DNA of 42,014 nt, taken from Oscillospiraceae bacterium (GTDB taxonomy: Bacteria > Bacillota > Clostridia > Oscillospirales > Oscillospiraceae). The notes under the pieces are model-generated. The model did not search any database. It was not told the DNA's origin and saw only the letters and a list, made by a program, of their open reading frames with translations. Within the stretch, counting starts at the first letter, position 1; the number at the start of each line of letters is the position of its first letter. The position numbers and the translations under genes were made by a program. Location: NCBI GenBank assembly GCA_017624915.1, contig JAGAMC010000038.1:1-42014 (forward strand), in the 5' to 3' direction. Below are positions 1 to 7,919 of this stretch, in pieces.

Positions 1-1
1 C

Positions 2-730
2 GATAAGGACTGTATCGAGGATCTGCGGGTCTATCCCACCCGAACCTCACAGGAAGTCCTCAGCCACGCCCTGTCCGTCAAGCCCGGCTGCGCCGAGCTG
101 CTGTATGCTTACATCGATGTGGAGCCGGTGAGCTTCAACCGCGGGTTCTACACCGTGGATGTGCGCTATTTCTATCGGATCACCGCGGACGCCTTCGTGG
201 GCGCCGCCAGACCCGTTGAGGTGTGCGGTCTTGCGGTGTTTGACAAGCGTGTTATCCTCTTTGGCAGCGAGGGCAGCGCAAAGGTGTTCAACTCCGACTA
301 CTGCACAGACTGCTGCTCCGGCGCGGGCACCAGCATGCCCACCGCCGTGGTGGAGGCCGTGGACCCCATCGTGCTGAACATGAAGCTGGTGGACATGTGC
401 GAGTGCCGCCCCTGTGACTGCGAAATGACCGACGTGCCCGCCGGCATCTGCGGCGCATTCGGAGGCGATCTGGTCTTTGGCGGCGACGTGCGCCGCCTCT
501 ACGTCTCTCTGGGCCAGTTCTCCATCATCCGTCTGGAGCGGGACACCCAGCTGCTTATGCCTGCTTACGACTACTGCCTGCCTGAAAAGGAGTGCGCCTG
601 CAGCAATGATGATGACCCCTGCGAGATCTTCCGCCATGTAAAGTTCCCCGTGGATGAGTTCTTCCCCCCCAACACCACCTGCTCCTGCAGCGACAGCTAC
701 CGGGACTTCCGCTCCGGCTGCTGCAGCTGA
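2..730 (+). CDS. Cysteine-rich hypothetical protein, 5' end outside window
   Basis: I do not recognise this protein. The frame is open from base 2, so the start lies before the window and only the last 242 residues are seen. A GTG at 119 is in frame, but coding-like sequence continues upstream of it without a break. The first half reads like beta-strand domains. The second half has clusters of cysteines (CECRPCDCEM, ECACSNDDD, TCSCSD, and the C-terminal SGCCS). The run RDTQLLMPAYDYCLP is free of low-complexity bias. There is no membrane segment in the visible part. A strong terminator follows the stop, so it ends its transcript. Cys-rich proteins of this sort in spore formers are often coat or crust proteins, but that is only a guess from composition and from a sporulating host. 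Confidence 0.75.
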   Translation, partial: DKDCIEDLRVYPTRTSQEVLSHALSVKPGCAELLYAYIDVEPVSFNRGFYTVDVRYFYRITADAFVGAARPVEVCGLAVFDKRVILFGSEGSAKVFNSDYCTDCCSGAGTSMPTAVVEAVDPIVLNMKLVDMCECRPCDCEMTDVPAGICGAFGGDLVFGGDVRRLYVSLGQFSIIRLERDTQLLMPAYDYCLPEKECACSNDDDPCEIFRHVKFPVDEFFPPNTTCSCSDSYRDFRSGCCS

Positions 731-742
731 ACTTCCTCCATG

Positions 743-776
743 GCTCCCCGCCCTTAAAATGGCGGGGAGCTTTTTT
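743..776 (+). terminator. Intrinsic terminator after the Cys-rich gene
   Basis: A perfect 10-bp stem (GCTCCCCGCC with GGCGGGGAGC), an 8-nt loop and a run of six T form a classic rho-independent terminator 12 bases after the stop. Confidence 0.92.
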
Positions 777-789
777 GCGGGAAAAACAC

Positions 790-818
790 TTGTTCTTTCC
801 TTCGTTTGCGCTTATAAT
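790..818 (+). promoter_or_regulatory. Sigma-A-like promoter for the DUF4364 gene
   Basis: TTGTTC at 790-795, a 17-nt spacer and a perfect TATAAT at 813-818. It lies between the upstream terminator and the ribosome site AAAGGAGG that precedes the ATG at 850. Confidence 0.75.
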
Positions 819-849
819 AGGAGAAACATCCCCCAAAGGAGGACGCAGT

Positions 850-1389
850 ATGTCCCGTGTCGGATACATCCAGAGCGATCTGGACCTGAAGTTTCTGATC
901 TTATATATTATGAACCGCGTAGCTGCTCCCATCACCTTTGATCAGCTGCTGGAGCTGGCCCTGTGTGATGCCGGTGTGGACTACTTTTCTCTGACTCAGG
1001 CGGTCAGCCACCTTGTGCAGACCGAGCACCTGACCGCTGCCGATGAGCGCTATTCCATCACGGAAAAGGGCCGCCGCAACAGCCACATCTGCGAGGGAAG
1101 CCTGCCCTATTCCGTGCGCCGCCGCTGCGACGACAATCTGGCCGGCATCAATGCCCAGCTGCGCCGGGATGCCCAGGTGCGCAGCGAGGTGATCTGCAGA
1201 CAGGACGGAACGTTCACCGTCCGACTGTGCCTTGATGACGATGCGGGCAGCCTGCTGAAGCTGGAACTGCTCACCCCCTCCCAGACCCAGGCCGACCATC
1301 TGGCCGCCCAGTTCAAGGCCCACCCCGAGCAGATCTACAACGGCGTGGTCAACGCTCTGCTGTCCGACTTCCGGCCCGAAAAGGAATAA
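850..1389 (+). CDS. DUF4364 family protein
   Basis: A 179-residue protein that I recognise as the DUF4364 family of clostridia, a group without a defined function. The N-terminal half (about residues 1-85) looks like a winged helix: helices around DLKFLILYIMNR and ITFDQLLELAL, then a turn and ITEKGRRN. This would suit DNA binding or a regulatory role, which is inference. The C-terminal half is a mixed alpha/beta region ending in charged residues. The start at 850 is chosen because AAAGGAGG lies 5-10 bases upstream. An in-frame ATG at 775 would fall inside the upstream terminator and promoter. The gene is monocistronic, with its own promoter and a terminator shared with convergent hprK. Confidence 0.85.
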   Translation: MSRVGYIQSDLDLKFLILYIMNRVAAPITFDQLLELALCDAGVDYFSLTQAVSHLVQTEHLTAADERYSITEKGRRNSHICEGSLPYSVRRRCDDNLAGINAQLRRDAQVRSEVICRQDGTFTVRLCLDDDAGSLLKLELLTPSQTQADHLAAQFKAHPEQIYNGVVNALLSDFRPEKE

Positions 1390-1393
1390 AATG

Positions 1394-1424
1394 ACCGCCT
1401 GTGCTTCGGCACAGGCGGTTTTCT
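1394..1424. terminator. Terminator shared by the DUF4364 gene and hprK
   Basis: An 11-bp stem, ACCGCCTGTGC with GCACAGGCGGT, closes a stable TTCG tetraloop and is followed by TTTCTCTT. It sits between convergent genes and can act on both strands. Confidence 0.85.
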
Positions 1425-1428
1425 CTTA

Positions 1429-2370
1429 TTATTCGCTCTGTTTTGAAAAATGGCTGTCCATGCGCTGGCTCAGCTCCAGCGCCGCATTGTGGCCCATCTT
1501 TCGGTTGCGGTTGTTCATAGCCGCCACTTCCAGAATGCTGGCAAGGTTTCTGCCCGGCTTGACGGGAATGGTCAGGGAGGGCAGCGGCGTGTCCAGGATC
1601 TCCACATAGTTGGAGTCCATACCCAGCCGGTCATACACCTTTCCCTCTTTCCAGGGCTCCAGATTGACCACAAGGTCGATCTCCTGTGCGTCCTTGATGG
1701 CGCCCATGCCGAACAGGCGGCGCACGTCGATGACCCCGATGCCACGCAGTTCCATGTAGTGCCGGATCAACTCCGGCGATGATGCCACCAGCTTGCCCGC
1801 ATTGTTCTTAATAATGTCCACAGCATCGTCGGCAATGATGCGGTGGCCGCGCTTGATCAGCTCGATGGCCACCTCGCTCTTGCCCACTCCGGACTCGCCC
1901 TGAATGAGCACCCCTTCGCCGTAGACCTCCAGCATAACACCGGAGCAGGTAATGCGAGGCGCCAGATGCAGACGCAGGCTGCCGATAAGTGAGCTGGTGA
2001 ATACGGAGGTGGTCTCCTGTGTGCGCAGCACCGTGCAGTCATATTTATTTGCCATCTCCATACACTCGTCAAAGGGTTCGATGCCCCGGGTGATGATCAG
2101 TCCGGGCACCGGGCGGGACAGCAGCCGCTCAAAGCTTTCCCTGCGCTGCTCGCTGGTCAGCCCGGCCAGATAGGTAGTCTCCACCAGACCGATGACCAAC
2201 AGGCGCTCGTCGTCAAAGTATTCAAAGAATCCGGTCAGAGGCAGACCGGGACGGTTCAGATCCACGGTGCGGATGGGACAGTTCTCATAGTCCGCCCCGC
2301 CCCTCAGCACCTCCAGATGAAATTCTTCAATGATCGTGCCCAGCTTCACGCTGTAGGTATCCTGTGCCAC
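1429..2370 (-). CDS. hprK: HPr kinase/phosphorylase
   Basis: Bifunctional enzyme that phosphorylates and dephosphorylates HPr on its regulatory serine, controlling carbon catabolite repression and sugar uptake in Firmicutes. The 313 residues fit the family length. The N-terminal domain covers about residues 1-130. The kinase domain has the P-loop GESGVGKS at 158-165, the paired aspartates in IIADDAVDI, and the family signature MELRGIGVIDVRRLFG near 206-221. Start: GTG at 2370, reading MAQDTYSVKLG, with AGAGGGG about 7 bases upstream. A longer frame exists but would run through the promoter. No HPr gene or PTS component is nearby. It is transcribed alone. Confidence 0.95.
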   Translation of the reverse strand: MAQDTYSVKLGTIIEEFHLEVLRGGADYENCPIRTVDLNRPGLPLTGFFEYFDDERLLVIGLVETTYLAGLTSEQRRESFERLLSRPVPGLIITRGIEPFDECMEMANKYDCTVLRTQETTSVFTSSLIGSLRLHLAPRITCSGVMLEVYGEGVLIQGESGVGKSEVAIELIKRGHRIIADDAVDIIKNNAGKLVASSPELIRHYMELRGIGVIDVRRLFGMGAIKDAQEIDLVVNLEPWKEGKVYDRLGMDSNYVEILDTPLPSLTIPVKPGRNLASILEVAAMNNRNRKMGHNAALELSQRMDSHFSKQSE

Positions 2371-2399
2371 AACGCAGCCCCTCTTTCCGCTTTTTTCCC

Positions 2400-2428
2400 A
2401 GTATAACCCATTTCCCGCCCTTACGCAA
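2400..2428 (-). promoter_or_regulatory. Promoter of hprK
   Basis: On the minus strand, TTGCGT (2428-2423), a 17-nt spacer and TATACT (2405-2400), 30 bases before the GTG start. This supports the short start for hprK. Confidence 0.7.
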
Positions 2429-2501
2429 GCCCGTTCTATCCCCCGATTTATTCCGCTTTTGGAGTTAACATTTCCTCCTTGAAAAAATTTCAAAAAAGAA
2501 C

Positions 2502-2530
2502 TTGCAATTTGACAAAGAATCTGTTAATAT
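2502..2530 (+). promoter_or_regulatory. Probable promoter of rpmB
   Basis: TTGCAA at 2502-2507, 17 nt, then TAATAT at 2525-2530. An overlapping TTGACA at 2509-2514 has no well-spaced -10 box, so the first pairing is preferred. Confidence 0.5.
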
Positions 2531-2583
2531 ATCTGTCGATGCTCCATGATTTGAGTGTACTTCGAAGCGAGGAGGTAAGCGAA

Positions 2584-2772
2584 ATGGCCAAATGTGAATT
2601 CTGCGACAAGGGCGTTGTCTTCGGCATCCAGGTGTCCCACTCCCACCGCCGTTCCAACCGTCCCTGGAAGCCCAACGTGAAGCGTGTCAAGGCGATCGTG
2701 AATGGCGCTCCCACTCATGTGTACGTCTGCACCAGATGCCTCCGTTCCGGTAAGGTCACCCGCGCTGTGTGA
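2584..2772 (+). CDS. rpmB: 50S ribosomal protein L28
   Basis: Structural protein of the large ribosomal subunit. The 62-residue product begins MAKCEFCDKG and contains the L28 core VSHSHRRSNRPWKPNVKRV. Two cysteine pairs, CEFC at the start and CTRC near the end, give the zinc-binding (C+) form of L28 rather than the zinc-free paralogue. The ATG at 2584 has AGGAGG 8-13 bases upstream. The frame is open further upstream, but that part overlaps the promoter. It is monocistronic, with a strong terminator 20 bases after the stop. Confidence 0.97.
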   Translation: MAKCEFCDKGVVFGIQVSHSHRRSNRPWKPNVKRVKAIVNGAPTHVYVCTRCLRSGKVTRAV

Positions 2773-2787
2773 TCTGAATCAGGCAAA

Positions 2788-2824
2788 TTAAAAGTTCCGT
2801 GTCGAAAGACACGGAACTTTTTTA
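2788..2824. terminator. Terminator between rpmB and rnmV
   Basis: A 13-bp perfect stem, AAAGTTCCGTGTC with its complement, closes a GAAA tetraloop and is flanked by A- and T-runs. It can serve rpmB on the plus strand and the convergent rnmV on the minus strand. Confidence 0.92.
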
Positions 2825-3421
2825 TTTTCTGTCCACTTGTTCCAGCGCCTGCTCCAGTTCCCGGGCTGTGCAGCAGGTATTGAGCACCTGCAGCAGGGCA
2901 TTGGCGGACATATGCTCCGGCAGTCCCAGCGCTTTGAGCAGCGCCCCGCGCCGCTGTGCACTCGAGGTCCCGCCCGTAAGCCCCATGGCCATCATATCCG
3001 CCTTGGTCAGGGAAACGGGCTGCGGCACCTGCTCATCCTCATTCAGAAATGTGGCTCCCGCCCGGCGCAGGGCCTGCTCCAGCACGGCGGGCGGCATGCC
3101 CTCCACCCCCAGCTTTCCTTCTTTTCCGGGCCGGATCTTGCGCCGTTCCTTGCCCATAATGTCAGGCACGTAGGCATGCTTGAGATACTGGGCCGGTACA
3201 ACGCTTTTGATGCGGTTTCGGATCACGAACCCCGCGCCGTCCGGGTCTGTGAACACGATCAGGCCCCGCTTTTGCGCCACCCGGCGCAGCAGCGCCGTCT
3301 GCTCCTCATTTTTAAATATGCCAAACCCCGCCGTCTCAAGGATCAGCGTGTCCACCAGCTGAGACAGGGTATTCTTGTCATAGCGGCCCTCCACCACGAT
3401 GGCCTCCCGGATTCGCAGCAC
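2822..3421 (-). CDS. rnmV: Ribonuclease M5 (5S rRNA maturation)
   Basis: Toprim-domain endonuclease that trims 5S rRNA precursor in Firmicutes. The 199-residue product starts MLRIREAIVVEGRYDKNTL, with the Toprim glutamate in VVEGRYD (about residues 9-15), and carries the second Toprim motif FTDPDGAGFVIRN near 57-69. The C-terminal region (roughly 100-199, including EGMPPAVLEQAL) matches the DUF4093 part of RNase M5. The start is GTG at 3421 with AAAGGGG about 9 bases upstream. It follows holA by 20 bases and is the last gene of the folT-comEC-holA-rnmV run. Its usual partner ksgA is not adjacent in this window. Confidence 0.9.
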   Translation of the reverse strand: MLRIREAIVVEGRYDKNTLSQLVDTLILETAGFGIFKNEEQTALLRRVAQKRGLIVFTDPDGAGFVIRNRIKSVVPAQYLKHAYVPDIMGKERRKIRPGKEGKLGVEGMPPAVLEQALRRAGATFLNEDEQVPQPVSLTKADMMAMGLTGGTSSAQRRGALLKALGLPEHMSANALLQVLNTCCTARELEQALEQVDRK

Positions 3422-3441
3422 AGTATTGCCCCTTTCTTTGC

Positions 3442-4491
3442 TCAGGCCTTTTTGCCTGCAGGTGTGGCCAGTTCCAGCAGCAGGCCGGCCATCAGTTCAC
3501 GCTCGCTGCCGCCGCCCGATTTCAGCGCCAGATCCGTCTGTGCGCACCGGATCACCGCCTTGCGGCACCATGCCAGCGAGAAGCGCCGGGCGCTGTCCAT
3601 CAGCTTTTGCGCGGGATAGGGCTTAAGCCCCCACTGTTTGGCCAGATCCCCCGCTGTGCCGCGGTTTTCAAGGGTCAGCCGCGCACAGTACAGCTGGCGC
3701 ATATGCTTTCCAAGGGAATAGAGGATCCGTATGGCCGGCTCCTGCATTTGGAACAGCTCACCCAGCACCGCCGCCGCCCGCTCAAAGTTTCCCGCGCCTA
3801 TGGCGTCGGTCATCTGGAACACGATGGCGTCCAGCTGAGGCGTTGCCACGGCGTCAATGTCCGCCCGGGTGATGCGCTGCCCTTTGCTGTAAGCGCCTAT
3901 CTTTTCAATTTCCCCGATGAGTGCATTCATCAGGTCTCCGCACTGGAAAATGAGATACTGGGCCTGCTCGGTGTCGATTTCCTTGCCCAGCGCGCGGAAG
4001 CGGCGGTGGACCCAGTCCACCAGATCCCCCTGCTCCTGCCGGGCAAATTCCACCACGCTGCCCACCTCGTGCAGCACAGCGGACAGCTTGGTCCTGGCAT
4101 CCCCTTTATAGGAGATCAGATCGTACACGAAGACCACACAGCAGTAGTCGGGCAGTTGGGATAAAATGCGTATCAGTTCCTCCCGGTCCCGCTCCCCTGC
4201 CCGGAACAGGTCAAAGTCATTGACAAGGACCATAGTCCGCTCACTCATCATGGGCAGGGCGTCCACCATCTGCTCCAGCAGCTGCGGAGTGAGTTCCTTC
4301 CCCTCAATGCGGTGGAAATTGAATTCACCCATGCCGCCGCTCACAAGCTGTTCCTTCATGCGGCTCAGATAAAAGTCCCGCAGATAGGCCTCCTCGCCGT
4401 GGAAGACGTACAGCCGGCCCAAAGTTCCGTCCGCCAGATCCCTTTTCAGCTTTTTATAGGCGGTATTGTCTGTCTTCTGCTTGGCTGCCAT
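3442..4491 (-). CDS. holA: DNA polymerase III delta subunit
   Basis: Clamp-loader delta subunit, which opens the beta sliding clamp in DNA replication. The 349 residues match HolA length. The N-terminal domain holds the recognisable LGRLYVFHGEEAYLRDFYLSRMKEQL (positions about 24-49, cited in part) and a degenerate ATPase fold without a Walker A, as expected for delta. Further on, MVDALPMMSERTMVLVNDF marks the clamp-binding half, and the helical C-terminal collar follows. The ATG at 4491 is preceded by GGGGGTGA. Only 6 bases separate it from the end of comEC, a conserved comEC-holA arrangement in Firmicutes. The rpsT gene often found after holA is absent, and rnmV follows instead. Confidence 0.95.
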   Translation of the reverse strand: MAAKQKTDNTAYKKLKRDLADGTLGRLYVFHGEEAYLRDFYLSRMKEQLVSGGMGEFNFHRIEGKELTPQLLEQMVDALPMMSERTMVLVNDFDLFRAGERDREELIRILSQLPDYCCVVFVYDLISYKGDARTKLSAVLHEVGSVVEFARQEQGDLVDWVHRRFRALGKEIDTEQAQYLIFQCGDLMNALIGEIEKIGAYSKGQRITRADIDAVATPQLDAIVFQMTDAIGAGNFERAAAVLGELFQMQEPAIRILYSLGKHMRQLYCARLTLENRGTAGDLAKQWGLKPYPAQKLMDSARRFSLAWCRKAVIRCAQTDLALKSGGGSERELMAGLLLELATPAGKKA

Positions 4492-4497
4492 ACGTCG

Positions 4498-6810
4498 TCA
4501 CCCCCATGTCAGGTCGGGTTCCACGGTGATCGTCACCGTACCCATAAGATCCGTTCTGTAAATCTGCGCACCCACCGCCCGAAATCGCTCCATGGCCTCA
4601 GGAGTAGGATGCCCATAGCTGTTATCTTCTCCCACGGAGAACACCGCCACGTCCGGGCGAACCGTCTCCAGCAGCAGTTTTGAATTTGCATACTTTGAAC
4701 CGTGGTGACCGGCCACCATCAGCTCCACATCCGGAAGCTCTGTGTAAGCCACCAGTTCCTTTTCCACAGATGTGCCCATATCGCCGGTCAGCAGCACATC
4801 ATAGTCTCCGGCAGAGCACAGCACCGTCAGACCCAGTTCATTGGTCCCCTCGCTGCCCACAGGCGGGTAGATGGTAAAGACCGTGTCCTCGCCAAAGGGC
4901 AGGCTGGTGTCCTCCCGGACATAGACCAGTTCAATATCCCGCTCCCGCACCTGCTCCACGATCCGCCGGTGCAGCACAGAATCCTCCGCATCCTCCGGCA
5001 GGGCAATACACTTTACATCGATTCGCTCCAAAAGCTCCGGAATACCATTGGCGTGGTCGGTGTGGTAGTGGCTGATCACCAGAAGATCGATGCTGTTATA
5101 GCCGAAGGACTGTATCTGATCCGCCGCAATATCTCCCGCGTTGCGATAGCTGTCTCCCCCGCAGTCCACCAGAGCAAGGTGGCTGCCCGACCGGATCAGC
5201 ACACTCTGCCCCTGCCCCACATCCAGCACCTGAACGGTCATGGCACCGGCACGGAAGGCAAGATTGGTAAACAGGATCGCCGCCACCAGCGTGACCGCTC
5301 CTGCAGCCACCGGCAGTCTCAGCCGCTTTCTGCCCGGTATAATGATACCCAGCGCAAGCAGGCCGTACAGGAACACCAGCCACATACGGTAAAAGGCGGT
5401 TGTTGTGGGGATGGCCGCAAAGGGGATCCGGGCCAGTATATGGATCACCCCGGTGATATATGTGACAAAGGGCTGCACCATCAGTGCCAGTGCGCTGCCC
5501 ACCACCGGCCACACAGCGCCCAGCATGCCGACTGCAAGGCCTCCCACAAAAACAAAGGAAACCGCCCACAGGATCAGCAGGTTGGACACCGGCGCGATCA
5601 GGGATACCTGTTCAAAATAAAAAGCGGTAAGCGGCACGGTCAGGCTGACCGCCCCAAGGGTAGCCGCAAAAGCAGATGCCACCACCCGTGCCGTCCGGTT
5701 CCAGATGCGGCACAGCAGCCCATCCTCACAATCGCGCAGCATGCAGGACAGTATCCTGTCCCGCAGTCCCTCAGAAAAGAGAATGATACCAAGCACCGAA
5801 CCAAAGGACATCTGCAGGCTCACACTGGCCGCAGCATAGGGATTGTGCAGCAGCAGGAGCAGCAGCGCAAAGGCGAGAGCGGTAAAGTCGTCCCGCTCCC
5901 TGCCCAGCAGGGGCGCGATCTGAAGCAGGATCACCATGATCGCCGCCCGAACCACAGAGGGCGTGCAGCCCGCAACAACGGTGAACAGCAGGATCATTGG
6001 GATACCCAGCAGCGCTGTAACGCGCTTTCCCCGCCCCAACAGGAGGAAAATGAAACCCGCCAGATAGGCAAGATGCATACCGGACACCGCCACCGCGTGG
6101 GAAAGGCCCGTCCGCTGAAGGGACGAGGTATAGGAATCACTCAGGGTATCCCGATTCCCCGTGACCACCGCCCGGACAAAGGGTGCTGCCTCAGCAGAAA
6201 AGGAATTGTCGATCCCCTGCTTCAGTGCCCGGGTCAGCTGCGCAGGCCAGTGGGACAGCGGCATCCGGTCCGGACGTTCCAACTCTATCTCGCCGTACGC
6301 CTTGGCTGTAAGGCCAATTCCCTTTGCAGTATAATAGGTTATTTCATCGCCCCGGGTGGTGCGGGTTGCCACGGTACAGTGGGCAATGGTGCTGATCCTG
6401 TCTCCGGGCTGAAGATGCATGTCTTCCCGGTCAATATACAGAAGTGTCAGTACAGACCTGACACTGTCAAGCTCCGCCTGCATAAGTACAGATGCCCCGT
6501 AGTCCGTCTCCTGCGGCCAGTCGGTCACGGTGCCGGACAGCACCACAGTCCTGTCGTCCATGGCCCGGGCCGGTTCCAGAAACAGGCAGTCGTAGCCCCA
6601 CGTCCATACAAAGCCCAGCACCATACCCGCACAGCAGATCAGTGCCCGCCTGCGAATCTTGTCCGGCAGGATCTTCTTCAGCAGGTGCAGCGCCGCCGCC
6701 AGTACAGCACAAAAACCTCCCAGTGGGAGCAGCACTCCCCCCGGGAGGACAAGTGTGGCTCCAAAGACCGCCAGAGCATACCCGGCGGAGAAAATAGCCA
6801 GCTTACGCAT
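4498..6810 (-). CDS. comEC: ComEC/Rec2 DNA uptake channel
   Basis: Inner-membrane channel for single-stranded DNA during natural transformation, with a predicted nuclease domain. The 770-residue product has the three expected parts: an N-terminal DUF4131 region with two or three membrane helices and an OB-like domain (about 1-170), the polytopic Competence domain (about 190-500, with GLSHAVAVSGMHLAYLAG), and a C-terminal metallo-beta-lactamase domain with LVISHYHTDHANG near residue 575-587 and VAGHHGSKYAN further on. All metal-binding histidines of HxHxDH are present. It starts 11 bases after folT and is followed by holA. No other competence gene is in the window, so function in transformation cannot be confirmed here. 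Confidence 0.95.
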   Translation of the reverse strand: MRKLAIFSAGYALAVFGATLVLPGGVLLPLGGFCAVLAAALHLLKKILPDKIRRRALICCAGMVLGFVWTWGYDCLFLEPARAMDDRTVVLSGTVTDWPQETDYGASVLMQAELDSVRSVLTLLYIDREDMHLQPGDRISTIAHCTVATRTTRGDEITYYTAKGIGLTAKAYGEIELERPDRMPLSHWPAQLTRALKQGIDNSFSAEAAPFVRAVVTGNRDTLSDSYTSSLQRTGLSHAVAVSGMHLAYLAGFIFLLLGRGKRVTALLGIPMILLFTVVAGCTPSVVRAAIMVILLQIAPLLGRERDDFTALAFALLLLLLHNPYAAASVSLQMSFGSVLGIILFSEGLRDRILSCMLRDCEDGLLCRIWNRTARVVASAFAATLGAVSLTVPLTAFYFEQVSLIAPVSNLLILWAVSFVFVGGLAVGMLGAVWPVVGSALALMVQPFVTYITGVIHILARIPFAAIPTTTAFYRMWLVFLYGLLALGIIIPGRKRLRLPVAAGAVTLVAAILFTNLAFRAGAMTVQVLDVGQGQSVLIRSGSHLALVDCGGDSYRNAGDIAADQIQSFGYNSIDLLVISHYHTDHANGIPELLERIDVKCIALPEDAEDSVLHRRIVEQVRERDIELVYVREDTSLPFGEDTVFTIYPPVGSEGTNELGLTVLCSAGDYDVLLTGDMGTSVEKELVAYTELPDVELMVAGHHGSKYANSKLLLETVRPDVAVFSVGEDNSYGHPTPEAMERFRAVGAQIYRTDLMGTVTITVEPDLTWG

Positions 6811-6821
6811 ATGTACTCCGA

Positions 6822-7628
6822 TCAGATCAGTCGGATGCGCCCGTCACCCGCTTGGGATGACAGCACCCCGATCCGCCGCAGGATGGGCAGCATACTGTTG
6901 AACAGGATATAGAGCAGCAGCGCCTTGGGAACAATGGTTCCCATATTCTTGATAAAGCTGGGTACAAACCAGCTCCAGAATGTGGCGCCCCGGATCATCA
7001 CGTTCCACACCGAGCCCAGCACCGCATTGACCAGCACATTGACCAGCACGTTGGCCAGCACGATGCTGACCACGGTGATGCGGCGGCGGTAGAAGCACAG
7101 GGCGTAGATCAGCACACCCAGCATAGTGGAGAGGGTATAACCAAAGAAAAACTCCCCGCTGGGCTGCAGGATAAAGCCGAGAATATCCTCCACGAATCCG
7201 TAAACCAGCCCCAGCACCGGGCCGCACACCAGCGCGCACAGGGCCCGGGCCAGAAAGCCAAAGGTCAGCTTGGTGTGGAAAATGGGGATACCGGGCACCA
7301 GAGAAAGAGCCCGGGCCATGGCCACCATCAGGGCGGCAAAGACCAGCAGCCGGGTATTGTGCAGGTTTTCACCATCCAGGCGCACACCCTTGCCGATCTT
7401 CAAAAAACTATCCAGAAGCACATAAAGAAGGATCAGGACGCCAAAAAGGCCCAAAGACCACAGACCCAAGAATTCCAGCGGGCCTGCCGCCCACTTCTCC
7501 CGCAGCCAGACAGCCAAGGGCAGATCACCCTTTTTGTACCATACGGCCATGATCTGCATCACGATAAAGAACAGGCCTGCCGCTGCCTGCCACAGTGCCG
7601 CGCGTTTTTTCTCTGTGTTGCACTCCAT
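6822..7628 (-). CDS. folT: Folate-family ECF transporter S component with N-terminal extension
   Basis: Membrane substrate-binding subunit that works with the shared ECF module (EcfA, EcfA', EcfT) to import folate. The C-terminal part, about residues 90-268, shows the folate S-component pattern: KLTFGFLARALCALVCGP, LVYGFVEDILGFILQPSG and FFFGYTLSTMLGVLIYAL. The usual S component is about 170-190 residues. This one has some 85 extra N-terminal residues with two more predicted helices. The ATG at 7628 has AAGGAGG 9 bases upstream. A longer frame to 7682 would run through that ribosome site. A THF riboswitch in the leader supports the folate assignment. The ECF module genes are not in the window. 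Confidence 0.88.
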   Translation of the reverse strand: MECNTEKKRAALWQAAAGLFFIVMQIMAVWYKKGDLPLAVWLREKWAAGPLEFLGLWSLGLFGVLILLYVLLDSFLKIGKGVRLDGENLHNTRLLVFAALMVAMARALSLVPGIPIFHTKLTFGFLARALCALVCGPVLGLVYGFVEDILGFILQPSGEFFFGYTLSTMLGVLIYALCFYRRRITVVSIVLANVLVNVLVNAVLGSVWNVMIRGATFWSWFVPSFIKNMGTIVPKALLLYILFNSMLPILRRIGVLSSQAGDGRIRLI

Positions 7629-7708
7629 ATTAAAATGCCTCCTTCTGTTTCTTGGCAGCCCAACGCCATGGGGCAGCCGCACAGAGGAGGATCAGTTCTC
7701 CGGTATGC

Positions 7709-7824
7709 GGCAGTGGGAACCGGATCACGCACTGCAAGCCTCTGGCTTTTCGTCCGGCGGACAGTCCCTGTTCCCCCGGCACTTAGCTCCCTCTCGGGCG
7801 CAACACGCATGATCCTACTCTGCC
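7709..7824 (-). ncRNA. Tetrahydrofolate (THF) riboswitch aptamer
   Basis: Read on the minus strand. P1 is GGCAG (7824-7820) with CTGCC (7713-7709). The internal loop AGTAG (7819-7815) is identical to that recalled for known THF aptamers. P2 is GATCATGC (7814-7807) with GCGTGATC (7730-7723). Family-specific blocks TAAGTG, AGGGACTGTCC and ACGAA follow in the right order. A small hairpin, AAGCC/GGCTT (7748-7736), stands in for P4. The pseudoknot GGGAAC (7775-7770) with GTTCCC (7720-7715) is complete. The element is longer than the roughly 90-nt type because of an inserted CCC-GAGA-GGG hairpin. It precedes folT, a known THF-riboswitch target. The 3' side of P1 overlaps a competing hairpin (see findings). 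Confidence 0.9.
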
Positions 7825-7841
7825 TTTTTGATTTCCTTAAC

Positions 7842-7870
7842 AGTTTACCTCTTTTTTTCTGCAATTGCAA
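7842..7870 (-). promoter_or_regulatory. Promoter of the folT-comEC-holA-rnmV transcript
   Basis: Minus strand: TTGCAA (7870-7865), 17 nt, TAAACT (7847-7842). Transcription would begin a few bases before the riboswitch aptamer. Confidence 0.65.
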
Positions 7871-7919
7871 TAACATCTTTCCTCTGTATCCATAGACTGA
7901 TACGAGGGGGGCGGTGACC

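Noticed and set aside
4702..6912. A very long open frame on the plus strand opposite comEC
   Set aside because: It is an antisense shadow of a GC-rich gene. Its translation is rich in His, Gln and Arg with no domain, while comEC on the other strand has all expected motifs.
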